Source: Halobacillus litoralis (lineage in GTDB: Bacteria; Bacillota; Bacilli; Bacillales; Halobacillaceae). From it: a DNA stretch of 64,000 nucleotides. The position numbers and the translations under genes are program-made. The stretch is from positions 186,001 to 250,000 of the forward strand of contig NZ_JAIVKN010000004.1 in the NCBI RefSeq assembly GCF_020524025.1. Reading direction: 5' to 3'. Shown here in pieces: positions 19,026 through 27,747 of this stretch. Numbering within the stretch: position 1 is the first letter of the stretch; every line of letters starts with the position of its first letter. A model generated the notes under the pieces. The model had not been told where the DNA came from. It did no database searches and worked only from the letters and a program-made list of their open reading frames with translations.

Positions 19026-19111
19026 CTGGATAATTATGGACATGTGATACGTACATTCATTCCTATTTCTGCATAGGATGAATTTATAACTTTGAGAAGG
19101 GGAAGAGTCCA

Positions 19112-20005
19112 TTGTATTTTAATCCTCATACCTATTTAGGTAATGCCTCCTCGAATACCCGGTCATCTATAACAAGAAGCAGCCAGGACAATCACCAGCA
19201 AATTTCTGAAAAGATCCTTGCGGCCATTAAGGGAAAGGCTGAATCCAGCGAACTTTACAGCCGTTTAGTTAATCATGCACCTAATGAACAACATCAACAG
19301 GAAATTATTCGAACGTGGCAGGAAGAGAATGCCTATTTGCAGGAATTTTCCCGCCTGTATACCTCCATGACGGGCAGCCCGCCTTCCTACTCTATTGAAC
19401 CCATGACGTGTGATACTTATGAAGAAGGTATCCAAAGAGCTTATGAGAGCGAATTGAAGAATTATGAGAACGACCAAAAAATGTACCACCTCGCTCAGTC
19501 AATGCCAATCTCCAACGTCTTTTCAAATGCGTGCCAGACTGAAGTTGAACACGCCAATCGCTTCCAAGCGTTGTCGACTCAAATCAATCGCGATATTCAT
19601 TTGGAAGATTACGGGAAGAAGCCTTATGTCGTGAACATTGATAAAGCGACGATTCAAAATGATACGTATCGAACAGCGATCTGGACTGGTGAGCACTTAC
19701 AAGTAACCCTGATGAGTATCGGGGTGGGAGATGACATTGGTCTCGAAGTCCACCCTGATGTTGATCAGTTCCTGCGAATTGAGCAGGGGCAGGGGATCGT
19801 TCAAATGGGGGATAAGAAAAATCAATTAGACTTTGTAAAAGAAGCATACGAAGATTCTGCCATCATGGTTCCTGCAGGTAAGTGGCATAATTTGACCAAC
19901 ACGGGTGATCGTCCACTTAAGCTTTATTCCATTTATGCACCGCCTGAGCATCCGTTTGGTACAGTGCATAAGACGAAGGCAGATGCTGTGGAGGCAGAAG
20001 AATAG
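19112..20005 (+). CDS. Ferritin-like / cupin two-domain protein
   Basis: 297 residues. The N-terminal half (about 25-165) is helical with Glu/His residues spaced as in four-helix ferritin-like bundles (HQQEIIRTWQEENAYLQEF, CQTEVEHANRF). The C-terminal half (about 190-280) is a cupin barrel with metal-ligand motif VHPDVDQF...E and second motif MVPAGKWHNLTN. Role is unknown; a metal-dependent or stress function is inferred. The start codon is TTG, 8 bases after GAAGGGGA. Followed by a terminator. Confidence 0.72.
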   Translation: MYFNPHTYLGNASSNTRSSITRSSQDNHQQISEKILAAIKGKAESSELYSRLVNHAPNEQHQQEIIRTWQEENAYLQEFSRLYTSMTGSPPSYSIEPMTCDTYEEGIQRAYESELKNYENDQKMYHLAQSMPISNVFSNACQTEVEHANRFQALSTQINRDIHLEDYGKKPYVVNIDKATIQNDTYRTAIWTGEHLQVTLMSIGVGDDIGLEVHPDVDQFLRIEQGQGIVQMGDKKNQLDFVKEAYEDSAIMVPAGKWHNLTNTGDRPLKLYSIYAPPEHPFGTVHKTKADAVEAEE

Positions 20006-20016
20006 GGGCTAGAAGA

Positions 20017-20047
20017 CGCGGGTCTATTCAGACACCGCGCCTTTTTT
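20017..20047 (+). terminator. Terminator
   Basis: Stem CGCGG-GTCT/AGAC-(A)-CCGCG with one bulged A and loop ATTC, followed by T6. Confidence 0.8.
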
Positions 20048-20099
20048 GATTTCTTAAGCATAAAGGTAGAAAAGGACATACGATAGGTTAAATCTAATC

Positions 20100-20276
20100 T
20101 TACCGTTTAGCTTGTTTTGCGATAGCCAGGGCTTGTCTTTCAAACTCTGCTTCAGTTATTCTTCCTTCCAATACGTCCTTAACCAGTTGATTCATTTCTG
20201 GTGTGACATTCAGGCCTTCCACTTCAAGGGAGTATTTTGCATTCTTCATCGCACTTTCCAGGTTATTCACTTTCAC
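20100..20276 (-). CDS. VbhA-like Fic-inhibitory small protein without a Fic partner
   Basis: 58-residue helical protein resembling antitoxin VbhA, the small protein that blocks Fic AMP-transferases by placing a Glu in their active site. The inhibitory motif S-x3-E-G is present (Ser16, Glu20, Gly21 in YSLEVEGLN), followed by the typical P-E-x5-V-x3-L-x-G-x-I pattern. GTG at 20276 lies 5 bases after GAGGTGG. No Fic (HPFxxGNGR) gene is in the window; the nearest AMPylase is SelO, 1.1 kb away. Family call by motif, function inferred. Confidence 0.6.
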   Translation of the reverse strand: MKVNNLESAMKNAKYSLEVEGLNVTPEMNQLVKDVLEGRITEAEFERQALAIAKQAKR

Positions 20277-20461
20277 AAATACCACCTCTATTTTTATATC
20301 TTACATTATAGATGAAACCATTCATTCTAAAAATAAAAGTTTGACCAACCATTCTGCTCATATGAAAGTAAGTAGAAATGGATTGGATATTTTTTCTGGT
20401 TCTTGTATTTTTAAACGCATAGGGAAAAGTAAGTAAGAAACCTCCTCTTATTCTACATGTA

Positions 20462-20521
20462 TTTACAAAAGCTTCATGTTTTTTTACATAAACGTAGTGT
20501 TAAATTAGTCCGCTATTTACA
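20462..20521 (+). promoter_or_regulatory. Possible Pho-box region upstream of the phosphatase
   Basis: TTTACA occurs at 20462-20467, 20483-20488 and 20516-20521, with TTCATG at 20473-20478 between the first two. PhoP binds direct repeats of TT(A/T/C)ACA spaced by about 5 bp, so this could be a PhoP site, but the spacing is irregular. Confidence 0.35.
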
Positions 20522-20582
20522 CTTGGTCACTAAGATTGTGTATGTAATATTAATAATCTTATTCATTCGGAGGGAAAAAAAT

Positions 20583-22103
20583 ATGAAGAACAGTGTAGCT
20601 AAAAAAGTGCTGTCCGTTACAGCGTTGTCTTGTTTGTTTTTTGGATCATCAGTCGGAGCGTCCAACACGGATTATGTAAGTGCATCTGAGAAAACAGAAG
20701 ATGTGAAAAATGTCATTTTCATGGTTGGCGACGGCATGGGGCCTGCATATACAACAGGCTACCGGTATTTTAAGGATGATCAAAGCACAGTTGAAATGGA
20801 AGATACAGCCTTTGACCCTTATCTTGTAGGAATGCAGTCGGTTTACTCCGCAGACCCATTCCATGATGGTGGAGAAGATGACGAAAAAGAAAATATCCCG
20901 GATTCGGCAGCAACCGCTACGTCGATGAGTTCAGGAGTTAAAACGTATAACGGAGCTATTGCTGTTGATATGGAACAGAAAAACACGAAGACTGTGTTAG
21001 AAGAAGCGAAAGAAAAAGGCATGTCTACGGGACTGGTTTCTACTTCACAAATTAACCATGCCACTCCAGCTGCATTCGGGACACATGATGTTTCCCGTCA
21101 TAATTACGATGCAATTGCGGACGATTATTACGATGATATGATTAACGGCGAACACAAAGTCGATGTACTTCTTGGTGGAGGAACGGATTACTTCGAAAGA
21201 GATGACCGTGATCTTACAAAAGAATTTAAGAAAGACGGTTATGATTATGTCACGACAACAAAAGAACTAACGAAGACAAAAGATGAACAAATCCTTGGTC
21301 TTTTTGCTCCGGTCGGATTGGACAAGGCGATTGATCGTCCGGAAGAGCAGCCTTCACTTGAGCAGATGACGGAAACCGCGCTTGACGCTCTTAAGGAAAA
21401 TGAAGATGGTTTCTTCCTTATGGTTGAAGGAAGCCAGATTGACTGGTCTGGACACGACAATGACGTTGTCGCAGCTATGAGTGAAATGGAAGATTTCGAG
21501 AAAGCTTTCCAGAAAGTAATCGAATTTGCGAAACAGGATGAAGAAACCCTTGTTGTAACAACTGCAGACCATTCTACCGGTGGTTTGACTGTTGGAGCGA
21601 ATGGCCCTTACAAATGGGATCCTGATGTCATCAAGGCGGCTAAGAAAACCCCTGATTACATGGCCAAACAGATTGTAGAAGAAGGGAAAGATATTGAGGC
21701 TACACTTAGCGAAAATATCGAATTCGATGTAACAGAAGAAGAGCTTGCGTCTGTCAAAGAGGCATTCGAAAACGCTAAAGAAGATGAAAAAGTGACAGAG
21801 GTAGATAATGCCATTGAATCTATTTTCAATGAACGTTCCGGTACAGGCTGGACGACAAGTGGTCACACAGGCGTAGATGTTCCTGTTTATGCATATGGAC
21901 CTGCTTCTGACATGTTCGCTGGTCATATCGATAACACGGACAATGCGAAGAACATCTTTAAAATCCTAGGCGCTTCTGATAACGAAAGCGGAGCACCTCT
22001 GGCAGAAACGAATACTAATTATCCTACTGGAATGCTTGTAGGAACAATCATTGCTGGTGCCGGGGCTTTGTTACTCTTCAGAAGAAAAAACGTGAAAGCA
22101 TAA
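20583..22103 (+). CDS. Secreted alkaline phosphatase with C-terminal sorting-like signal
   Basis: Metal-dependent phosphomonoesterase exported to recover phosphate. 506 residues with a signal peptide (about 1-27). Active-site features: Asp50 in VGDGMG and nucleophile Ser108 in DSAATATSMSSG, plus late metal ligands in TADHSTGG and SGHTG. The C-terminus reads TNTNYPTG (476-483), then a 16-residue hydrophobic segment and RRKNVKA: a cell-wall-sorting layout without a classical LPXTG. A class D sortase gene follows 33 bp later. The ATG at 20583 follows GGAGGGAAAA. Confidence 0.88.
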   Translation: MKNSVAKKVLSVTALSCLFFGSSVGASNTDYVSASEKTEDVKNVIFMVGDGMGPAYTTGYRYFKDDQSTVEMEDTAFDPYLVGMQSVYSADPFHDGGEDDEKENIPDSAATATSMSSGVKTYNGAIAVDMEQKNTKTVLEEAKEKGMSTGLVSTSQINHATPAAFGTHDVSRHNYDAIADDYYDDMINGEHKVDVLLGGGTDYFERDDRDLTKEFKKDGYDYVTTTKELTKTKDEQILGLFAPVGLDKAIDRPEEQPSLEQMTETALDALKENEDGFFLMVEGSQIDWSGHDNDVVAAMSEMEDFEKAFQKVIEFAKQDEETLVVTTADHSTGGLTVGANGPYKWDPDVIKAAKKTPDYMAKQIVEEGKDIEATLSENIEFDVTEEELASVKEAFENAKEDEKVTEVDNAIESIFNERSGTGWTTSGHTGVDVPVYAYGPASDMFAGHIDNTDNAKNIFKILGASDNESGAPLAETNTNYPTGMLVGTIIAGAGALLLFRRKNVKA

Positions 22104-22136
22104 TTCAATAATAACGGGTGTTAAAGGAGAATTCCG

Positions 22137-22763
22137 ATGGTCAAGAAACTATCCATTGTCTTCATTATAATGGGACTTTCGATTGTCATCTTAAATGGAT
22201 ATCAATGGTGGACAGAAAGCAGGGTGGCCTCCTTTGACCCTGAATTAGAGGAAGAGAGATCCCTCTCTTCCTCTTCTTTAAATCAAGCTGCCGGAGTAGA
22301 AAATAAAAAGGTAAACCACCTTTCGGCAGAAACAATCACTGATTATCAAACAGGTGAACATGTAGGAGAGTTGGTGATTCCTCGATTGGGCAAACGCTAT
22401 CCTGTGTTTTATGGAGCAGATCAAGCTACGCTGAAAAAAGGGGTCGGTATGTATGATACTCCTTTTACCACTTCTCCATCTGAAGGGGGACATACAGCTC
22501 TTGCCGGTCACAGGGAGACGACGTTTGTTGGCCTTGACGCATTAGTTGAAGGTGACTTTATTTACGTAACAGAAGGGGTTACTGAATACAAGTATCAAAT
22601 TAACAACATCTGGGTGACTGATTCAGAAGATACTTCTGTTATAGTATCGAAATCAAAACCAACGCTCACATTGACCACCTGCTATCCATTTGACTTTATC
22701 GGCTCTGCTCCGAAGCGTTTTATCGTGCAGGCAGATTTAGTAAACAGTAGAAAAGTAGAGTAA
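22137..22763 (+). CDS. srtD: Class D sortase
   Basis: Membrane-anchored transpeptidase that links surface proteins to peptidoglycan. 208 residues with an N-terminal signal anchor (about 5-24) and the sortase barrel. Catalytic His125 in LAGHRET, Cys182 in TLTTCYPF and Arg194 in APKRFIV are all present; IPRLGKRYPVFYGA is the typical class D entry. The ATG follows AAAGGAG. It lies directly downstream of the alkaline phosphatase, which is the obvious candidate substrate. A terminator closes the pair. Confidence 0.87.
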   Translation: MVKKLSIVFIIMGLSIVILNGYQWWTESRVASFDPELEEERSLSSSSLNQAAGVENKKVNHLSAETITDYQTGEHVGELVIPRLGKRYPVFYGADQATLKKGVGMYDTPFTTSPSEGGHTALAGHRETTFVGLDALVEGDFIYVTEGVTEYKYQINNIWVTDSEDTSVIVSKSKPTLTLTTCYPFDFIGSAPKRFIVQADLVNSRKVE

Positions 22764-22770
22764 AGTTATC

Positions 22771-22806
22771 AGCCTCTTTCCTAGATGAAAGGGGCTTTTA
22801 TTTTTA
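22771..22806 (+). terminator. Terminator after the sortase gene
   Basis: Stem AGCCTCTTTC/GAAAGGGGCT with a 6-base loop and a T-rich tail. Confidence 0.8.
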
Positions 22807-22955
22807 GGTTTTGTTAAAGTTTAGTGTTGTTTTTTTATTTAAGGTTTGGACAAGTAAAGAGAAAGATGAAGAATGGAGTTCAAACGAATGTTTTCGTGGA
22901 CTTTAGTCGAGTGTAAGGTGGGGCTGGTTAAAATGACAGAATCTTGAACAAATCC

Positions 22956-23012
22956 TTTACATGAGAATGGTTATCAGTATACTATATTAGTAGATACTGA
23001 AAATCATTATCA
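22956..23012 (+). promoter_or_regulatory. Fur-controlled promoter of the efe operon (two Fur boxes)
   Basis: -35 TTTACA (22956-22961), 16-bp spacer, -10 TATACT (22978-22983). Box 1, TGAGAATGGTTATCA (22962-22976), fills the spacer; box 2, TGAAAATCATTATCA (22998-23012), lies just after the start site. Both match the Fur consensus TGATAATNATTATCA at nearly all positions, so iron repression is expected. Confidence 0.85.
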
Positions 23013-23033
23013 CTCACGGAGGATTTAATACAT

Positions 23034-23906
23034 ATGAAAATATCTAAATTGATTTATACATCTTTACTCATACCAACTTTACTATTTACAGGCTGCAGTT
23101 CAGATCAAGAAGCTGAGGGGAAAGAACAGAACGAAAACAGCGTTAAGCAGACAGAACAAACGAACACAGACGCCCAGAATAAGCTGGAGGAAGCGGTTGC
23201 GCAATATCGTCAATATGGACTTGAGCAAACGGATGTATTTGTTGAGAAGACAGAAAAGTTTGTGGAAGCTGTTAAAGCTGGTGAGCTTGAGAAAGCGAAA
23301 GAACTTTACCCAGTTGCAAGAATGCCATTTGAGCGTATTGAACCGATTGCAGAATCCATGGGCCAGCTGGATCCTAAGATTGATGCACGTGAAGGAGATG
23401 TCCCGGAAGAAGAGTGGACGGGCTATCACCGCATCGAAAAGATTCTATGGGAAGAGAATCAAACAGAAGGTGCAGAAGAATATGCAGGACAGCTGCTGAA
23501 TGATGTAAAAGCCCTGCGCGCTAAAGTGGAGCTTGTAGAAGTAGCTCCGCAAACGCTTGTGACAGGTTCTGTTGACCTTCTTAATGAAGTATCTTCATCT
23601 AAGATTACCGGGGAGGAAGAACGCTACTCCCATACGGACCTCTATGACTTCGCTGCGAACGTTGACGGAGCGAAGAAAATAGTAGAGCTCTTAAATCCTG
23701 TACTGGAGGAAAAGAATCCCGAGCTTGCCGGGACCCTGGACGAACGATTTGAAGGCGTTTATACTGCATTAGAAGATTACAAGCAGGCGGAAGGATATGT
23801 CTCCTACACCGATCTAACGGAGGAAGATACACAGAAATTGAGTAAGGCGATTGATGCTCTTGCTGAACCACTTTCCCAAATTGGGATGGTACTAGAAAAA
23901 TCCTGA
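23034..23906 (+). CDS. efeO: Iron uptake lipoprotein EfeO/EfeM (peptidase M75-like)
   Basis: Extracytoplasmic ferrous-iron-binding component of the EfeUOB system, lipid-anchored (lipobox LLFTGC at 16-21). 290 residues; after an acidic linker it has the M75/imelysin domain with the HxxE metal motif (His132, Glu135 in YHRIEKILWE). It lacks the N-terminal cupredoxin domain of E. coli EfeO, like the shorter EfeM forms. The ATG follows GGAGGA. First gene of the Fur-regulated operon. Confidence 0.88.
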   Translation: MKISKLIYTSLLIPTLLFTGCSSDQEAEGKEQNENSVKQTEQTNTDAQNKLEEAVAQYRQYGLEQTDVFVEKTEKFVEAVKAGELEKAKELYPVARMPFERIEPIAESMGQLDPKIDAREGDVPEEEWTGYHRIEKILWEENQTEGAEEYAGQLLNDVKALRAKVELVEVAPQTLVTGSVDLLNEVSSSKITGEEERYSHTDLYDFAANVDGAKKIVELLNPVLEEKNPELAGTLDERFEGVYTALEDYKQAEGYVSYTDLTEEDTQKLSKAIDALAEPLSQIGMVLEKS

Positions 23907-23919
23907 GTCCCTCCAAATG

Positions 23920-23947
23920 ACCACTAGATTACAAGTCTAGTGGTTTT
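23920..23947 (+). terminator. Intercistronic hairpin, efeO/efeB
   Basis: Stem CCACTAGA/TCTAGTGG with T4. Likely a weak terminator that sets the EfeO:EfeB ratio. Confidence 0.6.
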
Positions 23948-23977
23948 GTGCCGTTCATTTATGAAAGGATGGAAATG

Positions 23978-25258
23978 ATGAGTAACGAACACAACCAGTC
24001 GAATAAATCAAACAGCAAAATATCCAGGCGTGAAATGTTATATCGAACGGGGGCCGGGGGTCTTGGCTTGTTAATCGGAGCGAGCGGTCTCGGAACTATA
24101 ACGGCGTTGGGGAATACGAAGAGCGACAAAGAGGAACCAACGTTAAAAGATGATCAAGTTCCATTCTATGGAAAACACCAGGCGGGAATCGTGACTCCAC
24201 CGCAGACGTATGCATATCTGATTTCTCTTGACCTTACAACCAGTTCCTTAGCGGACGTCCGTCAATTATTTAAAGACTGGACGGTCGCTTCAGAGAAAAT
24301 GTCTCAAGCTAAACTGATTGATTCTTATGAGGATAACCTTTACGTCCCACCAGCAGACACAGGGGAAGCAGATGGGTTAACTGCTTCCAACCTGACCATT
24401 ACATTTGGATTTGGTCCAACTTTTTTTGTGAAAGAAGGATCCGACCGCTTTGGACTGGCTGGTAAAAAGCCGGATTGTCTGAAGCCGCTTCCTTCATTTG
24501 CTGGTGATCAGATTGAAGATCAGTGGACAGGAGGGGATCTTTGCGTCCAGGTGTGTGCAGACGATAAGCAAGTCGCTTTTCATGCCATTCGAAACCTTAT
24601 CCGTATTGGTCGCGGAGCCGTTACATTGAAGTGGATGCAGTCTGGGTTCCAACGGACCAACGGATCGAATGTCAAACAGTCCACGCCCAGGAATCTGTTT
24701 GGATTTAAAGATGGAACAGTAAATCCACGTTCGAAAGAAGAATTCAATGATATTGTTTGGTCCAACGGCAGGGAAGCTCCATGGATGAAGAACGGCAGTT
24801 ACATGGTCATGCGCAGGATCCGTATGCTGTTGGAAGTGTGGGACCGTACGCATCTTAGTGAACAGACGAAGACTTTCGGCCGCGACAAAGTATCCGGAGC
24901 TGCTTTAGGTCAGAAAGAAGAATTTGACGAAGTTGATTTTGAAAAGAAAGATGAGAATGGGAACTTATATGTACCTTCTGATTCACATATTAAGCTTGCC
25001 CGTGGGGACGGTTCACAAAAAATCCTGAGACGTTCGTATTCCTACTCAAGCGAGATGGACCCGACCCGTGCTCAACTGGATGCAGGCTTGTTATTCATTT
25101 CTTATCAAAAGGACCCATTTAAACAATTTGTACCGATACAAAAGCGGATGGCAGGTTCTGACCGTATGAACGAATATATCCGTCATATAGGATCAGCTGT
25201 ATTCGCCTGCCCTGGAGGAACAAACAAAGGTGGATATGTAGGGGATTCAATTTTTTAA
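23978..25258 (+). CDS. efeB: DyP-type haem peroxidase EfeB (Tat substrate)
   Basis: Haem peroxidase that oxidises ferrous iron or deferrochelates haem at the outer membrane face. About 426 residues. A twin-arginine signal (SRREMLYRTGAGGLGLLIG) shows folded export through Tat. The DyP hallmark GxxDG is in LFGFKDGTVNP, and DRTHLSEQTKTFGRDK carries the probable proximal-haem His. The start could be ATG 23975 or 23978; the latter has better spacing from AAAGGA. Part of the efe operon. Confidence 0.9.
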   Translation: MSNEHNQSNKSNSKISRREMLYRTGAGGLGLLIGASGLGTITALGNTKSDKEEPTLKDDQVPFYGKHQAGIVTPPQTYAYLISLDLTTSSLADVRQLFKDWTVASEKMSQAKLIDSYEDNLYVPPADTGEADGLTASNLTITFGFGPTFFVKEGSDRFGLAGKKPDCLKPLPSFAGDQIEDQWTGGDLCVQVCADDKQVAFHAIRNLIRIGRGAVTLKWMQSGFQRTNGSNVKQSTPRNLFGFKDGTVNPRSKEEFNDIVWSNGREAPWMKNGSYMVMRRIRMLLEVWDRTHLSEQTKTFGRDKVSGAALGQKEEFDEVDFEKKDENGNLYVPSDSHIKLARGDGSQKILRRSYSYSSEMDPTRAQLDAGLLFISYQKDPFKQFVPIQKRMAGSDRMNEYIRHIGSAVFACPGGTNKGGYVGDSIF

Positions 25259-25477
25259 TCATATCTTACACTATTTATACACGAACGTGTTGTAGAAAGA
25301 CGATATTGCCCATTTACCCTAAGGAGATCGAAAGGAAGGGGTTCCCTGTCCTTTCATTCCTTTAATACAGGAAAATGATTCTATAAGATGTCCTCTTTTA
25401 ATCTGCAACCCTGTACACGTAGAAATATCTATAGCGTTTCCTAAGCAATGGAATGAAAAAGGGGAATAGAGGAAAGG

Positions 25478-27280
25478 ATGACAAAAATGTACGCGAAGCG
25501 AATAGCTGCACTCGCATGGGGGGCATTTGTTTTCCTGATGTTGATCTCCACTTCGATGACTTCTGTGCAAGCATCTGAGGGGAAGGAAAACCTGTTACCT
25601 ACGGTCGGCAATGCGCTGGTCGAAGTGAGAAGCGAGGACTATGAAGCACTGAAACAGTCTCTTGATACTTATGAGACGATATGGGAAGAAAGAGAAAACA
25701 AAACGAGTTCGGATGAAACCGAAGCTGTAATTTCCGAAGAATTAGAGGCTTCCCAAAAGATGCTTCAATCTTCTTCTATTAATCAGGATCAATTATATGA
25801 ACGAATTGTGAGCTTAGCTCGAGTGACAGATGAGTACGTTAGTTCATCTGCTGAACAAGCTTCCCAAATTGATCGTCAAGGGCTCCGGAACCTTGCAAAA
25901 GATTTAGATCAGCTTCAGTCTGTAGTTGAAAACGGGGATACAGAAAGGGCTCAGGAACTGAACCGGAAATTTGTGTCTTCATGGACTTCCCTTGAGAAGC
26001 CGATACGAGAGACAAACGTTAAAGCGTACGGCAATATTGAAACGAAGATGGCTATGGTCCGGGTATCCTTAAATAAAGAACCAGTGGACAAGGAAGAGGC
26101 AGAAAATGCAATTGCGGAGCTTAAACTGGCCATTCAGAAGTATTTGGATGGAAAAGTAACGAGCGAATCATCAAGCGGGGAAGATGAGACGATTGCCGGC
26201 TTAATTGGTTTACTCGAAAAAACGCAAAAAAATATTAGTCAGAATCAGTTGGATAAAGCAGCTGATCAGATGGAACAATTCATTCAATCCTGGCCGGTTG
26301 TAGAGGGGAAAGTCCTGACTAAATCACAAAAAATCTACAACGAGACAGAGGTCACTATGACGAACGTCTTAAGTGCCTTGAGCTCAGACCAGCCGGATCC
26401 TGATGGAGCCAATCAGATGATTGATCAAATGAAAAAGGACTTGGAACCATTCTCAGGTGAAAGCAGCTATTCAGCGTGGGATGCTTTCTTTATTCTGCTT
26501 CGTGAAGGTATGGAAGCTATCCTTATCATTGCCACTCTTCTTGCATATTTGAGACGAACTGGTAATGAACACCAGCGTGTCTGGGTGTGGAGTGGTTTTG
26601 GTGCCGGTCTTTCTTTAAGCACAGGCTTAGCAATTCTTTTGACCATGGTATTCGCCGGCTTACAGTCGGGAACGAATCGCGAGATCATTGAAGGTGTAAC
26701 AGGGATTGTTGCGGTTATCATGATGTTGTCTGTCGGGGCCTGGCTGCATAAGCAGTCCAATATTCTGGCATGGAATCAATTTGTCAATAAGCAGCTGGAT
26801 AAAGCCATGAACAAAGGTGCCAAATGGATGCTGGCTTTGATTACTTTTATAGCAGTTTTCCGTGAGGGTGCAGAAACCATCATCTTTTACCTCGGATTAG
26901 CGCCATCCATACGCCTTTCCCAGCTTCTGATCGGGATGGGTAGTGCGCTTATCTTCCTGGTTGTCCTGGGAGTACTTATCATCAGATTAAGTGTTAAAAT
27001 TCCCGTACGTCCATTTTTCTTAGCGGCTAGTATTCTTATTTATTATATTGCTTTTAAATTTGCAGGCGTCAGTGTACATGCATTGCAGATTACCGATATT
27101 ATTCCGGTTCATCAAATTAAGGGTATGACCACGATTGATTTACTAGGTTTCTACCCAACTTGGGAAACCGTTCTTGTTCAGGCTGCCCTTCTAGCGGTCA
27201 TTGCCTCTCAATATGCAATGGCTGCTAAAAGGAAGCGGGAATCCAAGCGGGTGGCAGCCCAGGATGAGCAAATATCATAA
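25478..27280 (+). CDS. efeU: High-affinity iron permease EfeU (FTR1 family) with long extracellular domain
   Basis: Membrane iron permease of the OFeT/FTR1 family. 600 residues: a signal-like N-terminal helix, a ~300-residue helical extracytoplasmic region, then a seven-helix FTR1 core. Two REGxE iron-binding motifs are present, REGME near residue 344 and REGAE near residue 463. The long periplasm-side extension is seen in Gram-positive EfeU proteins. The gene lies 220 bp after efeB with a weak hairpin in between, and ends at a strong terminator. Starting ATG 25478 or 25487. Confidence 0.88.
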   Translation: MTKMYAKRIAALAWGAFVFLMLISTSMTSVQASEGKENLLPTVGNALVEVRSEDYEALKQSLDTYETIWEERENKTSSDETEAVISEELEASQKMLQSSSINQDQLYERIVSLARVTDEYVSSSAEQASQIDRQGLRNLAKDLDQLQSVVENGDTERAQELNRKFVSSWTSLEKPIRETNVKAYGNIETKMAMVRVSLNKEPVDKEEAENAIAELKLAIQKYLDGKVTSESSSGEDETIAGLIGLLEKTQKNISQNQLDKAADQMEQFIQSWPVVEGKVLTKSQKIYNETEVTMTNVLSALSSDQPDPDGANQMIDQMKKDLEPFSGESSYSAWDAFFILLREGMEAILIIATLLAYLRRTGNEHQRVWVWSGFGAGLSLSTGLAILLTMVFAGLQSGTNREIIEGVTGIVAVIMMLSVGAWLHKQSNILAWNQFVNKQLDKAMNKGAKWMLALITFIAVFREGAETIIFYLGLAPSIRLSQLLIGMGSALIFLVVLGVLIIRLSVKIPVRPFFLAASILIYYIAFKFAGVSVHALQITDIIPVHQIKGMTTIDLLGFYPTWETVLVQAALLAVIASQYAMAAKRKRESKRVAAQDEQIS

Positions 27281-27284
27281 AGGA

Positions 27285-27321
27285 AACAACACCCTTGATT
27301 AAATCAAGGGTGTTGTTTTTG
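27285..27321 (+). terminator. Terminator of the efe operon
   Basis: Stem AACAACACCCTTGA/TCAAGGGTGTTGTT followed by a T-tract. Confidence 0.9.
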
Positions 27322-27747
27322 TATTCATTCCCCTGCTTATAGAGCTGGGGCATATCTTTTCTTAACCTTTTTCTTCTGTAATTTATCCCTGCCTTCAGAA
27401 GCGCGCGAAGCATAATCCCCTCCACAATGACATTTCTGAATATTCTTTACTTGGTGATGAGAATCTCATACACTGTGAATGATAAGTCTTTTTTAATACA
27501 TGGATCTTTTAGGTATGTTTCTTGTTTTCTCTCATTTGTTTTTATTAACTGGGAGGTTCTTCTGTTGCTGCCATTGACATGCGGTGACATCAGATTCCCA
27601 TTTATCCACTTAGGCATTTCAAAGTTTACTTTTCGAATTTAGTAAAACATGCAAAAGGTGGTGGCGCTGATGAATCAGATCAGACCTATGCACGAGCTTG
27701 AAGTGGTGGAAGAAAACCGATAAACAAACGTAATGGAGGATAAATCT
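27322..27747. other. Intergenic region with weak small frames
   Basis: 426 bp. A minus-strand frame from 27413 has a good site (GGAGGGG) and encodes MLRALLKAGINYRRKRLRK, but it runs through the terminator into efeU, so its end is doubtful. A near-palindrome ATGAGAATCTCAT lies at 27457-27469. A 17-codon plus-strand frame at 27670 precedes the next gene. Confidence 0.3.
27670..27723 (+). CDS. Possible 17-residue leader peptide
   Basis: ATG 27670 to TAA 27723 encodes MNQIRPMHELEVVEENR. AAAGGTGG lies upstream and the frame ends 24 bp before the next start codon. It could be a leader that couples translation, or chance. Very weak evidence. Confidence 0.2.
   Translation: MNQIRPMHELEVVEENR

Noticed and set aside
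25329-25354. GAAAGGA/TCCTTTC hairpin between efeB and efeU as a terminator
   Set aside because: No T-tract follows; the two genes are more likely on one transcript.
25370-25386. Second Fur box before efeU (GGAAAATGATTCTAT)
   Set aside because: Too many mismatches to the Fur consensus.
27225-27413. Minus-strand small protein with a good GGAGGGG site
   Set aside because: It runs through the efe terminator into efeU coding sequence, so a real stop position is missing; kept only as a note.
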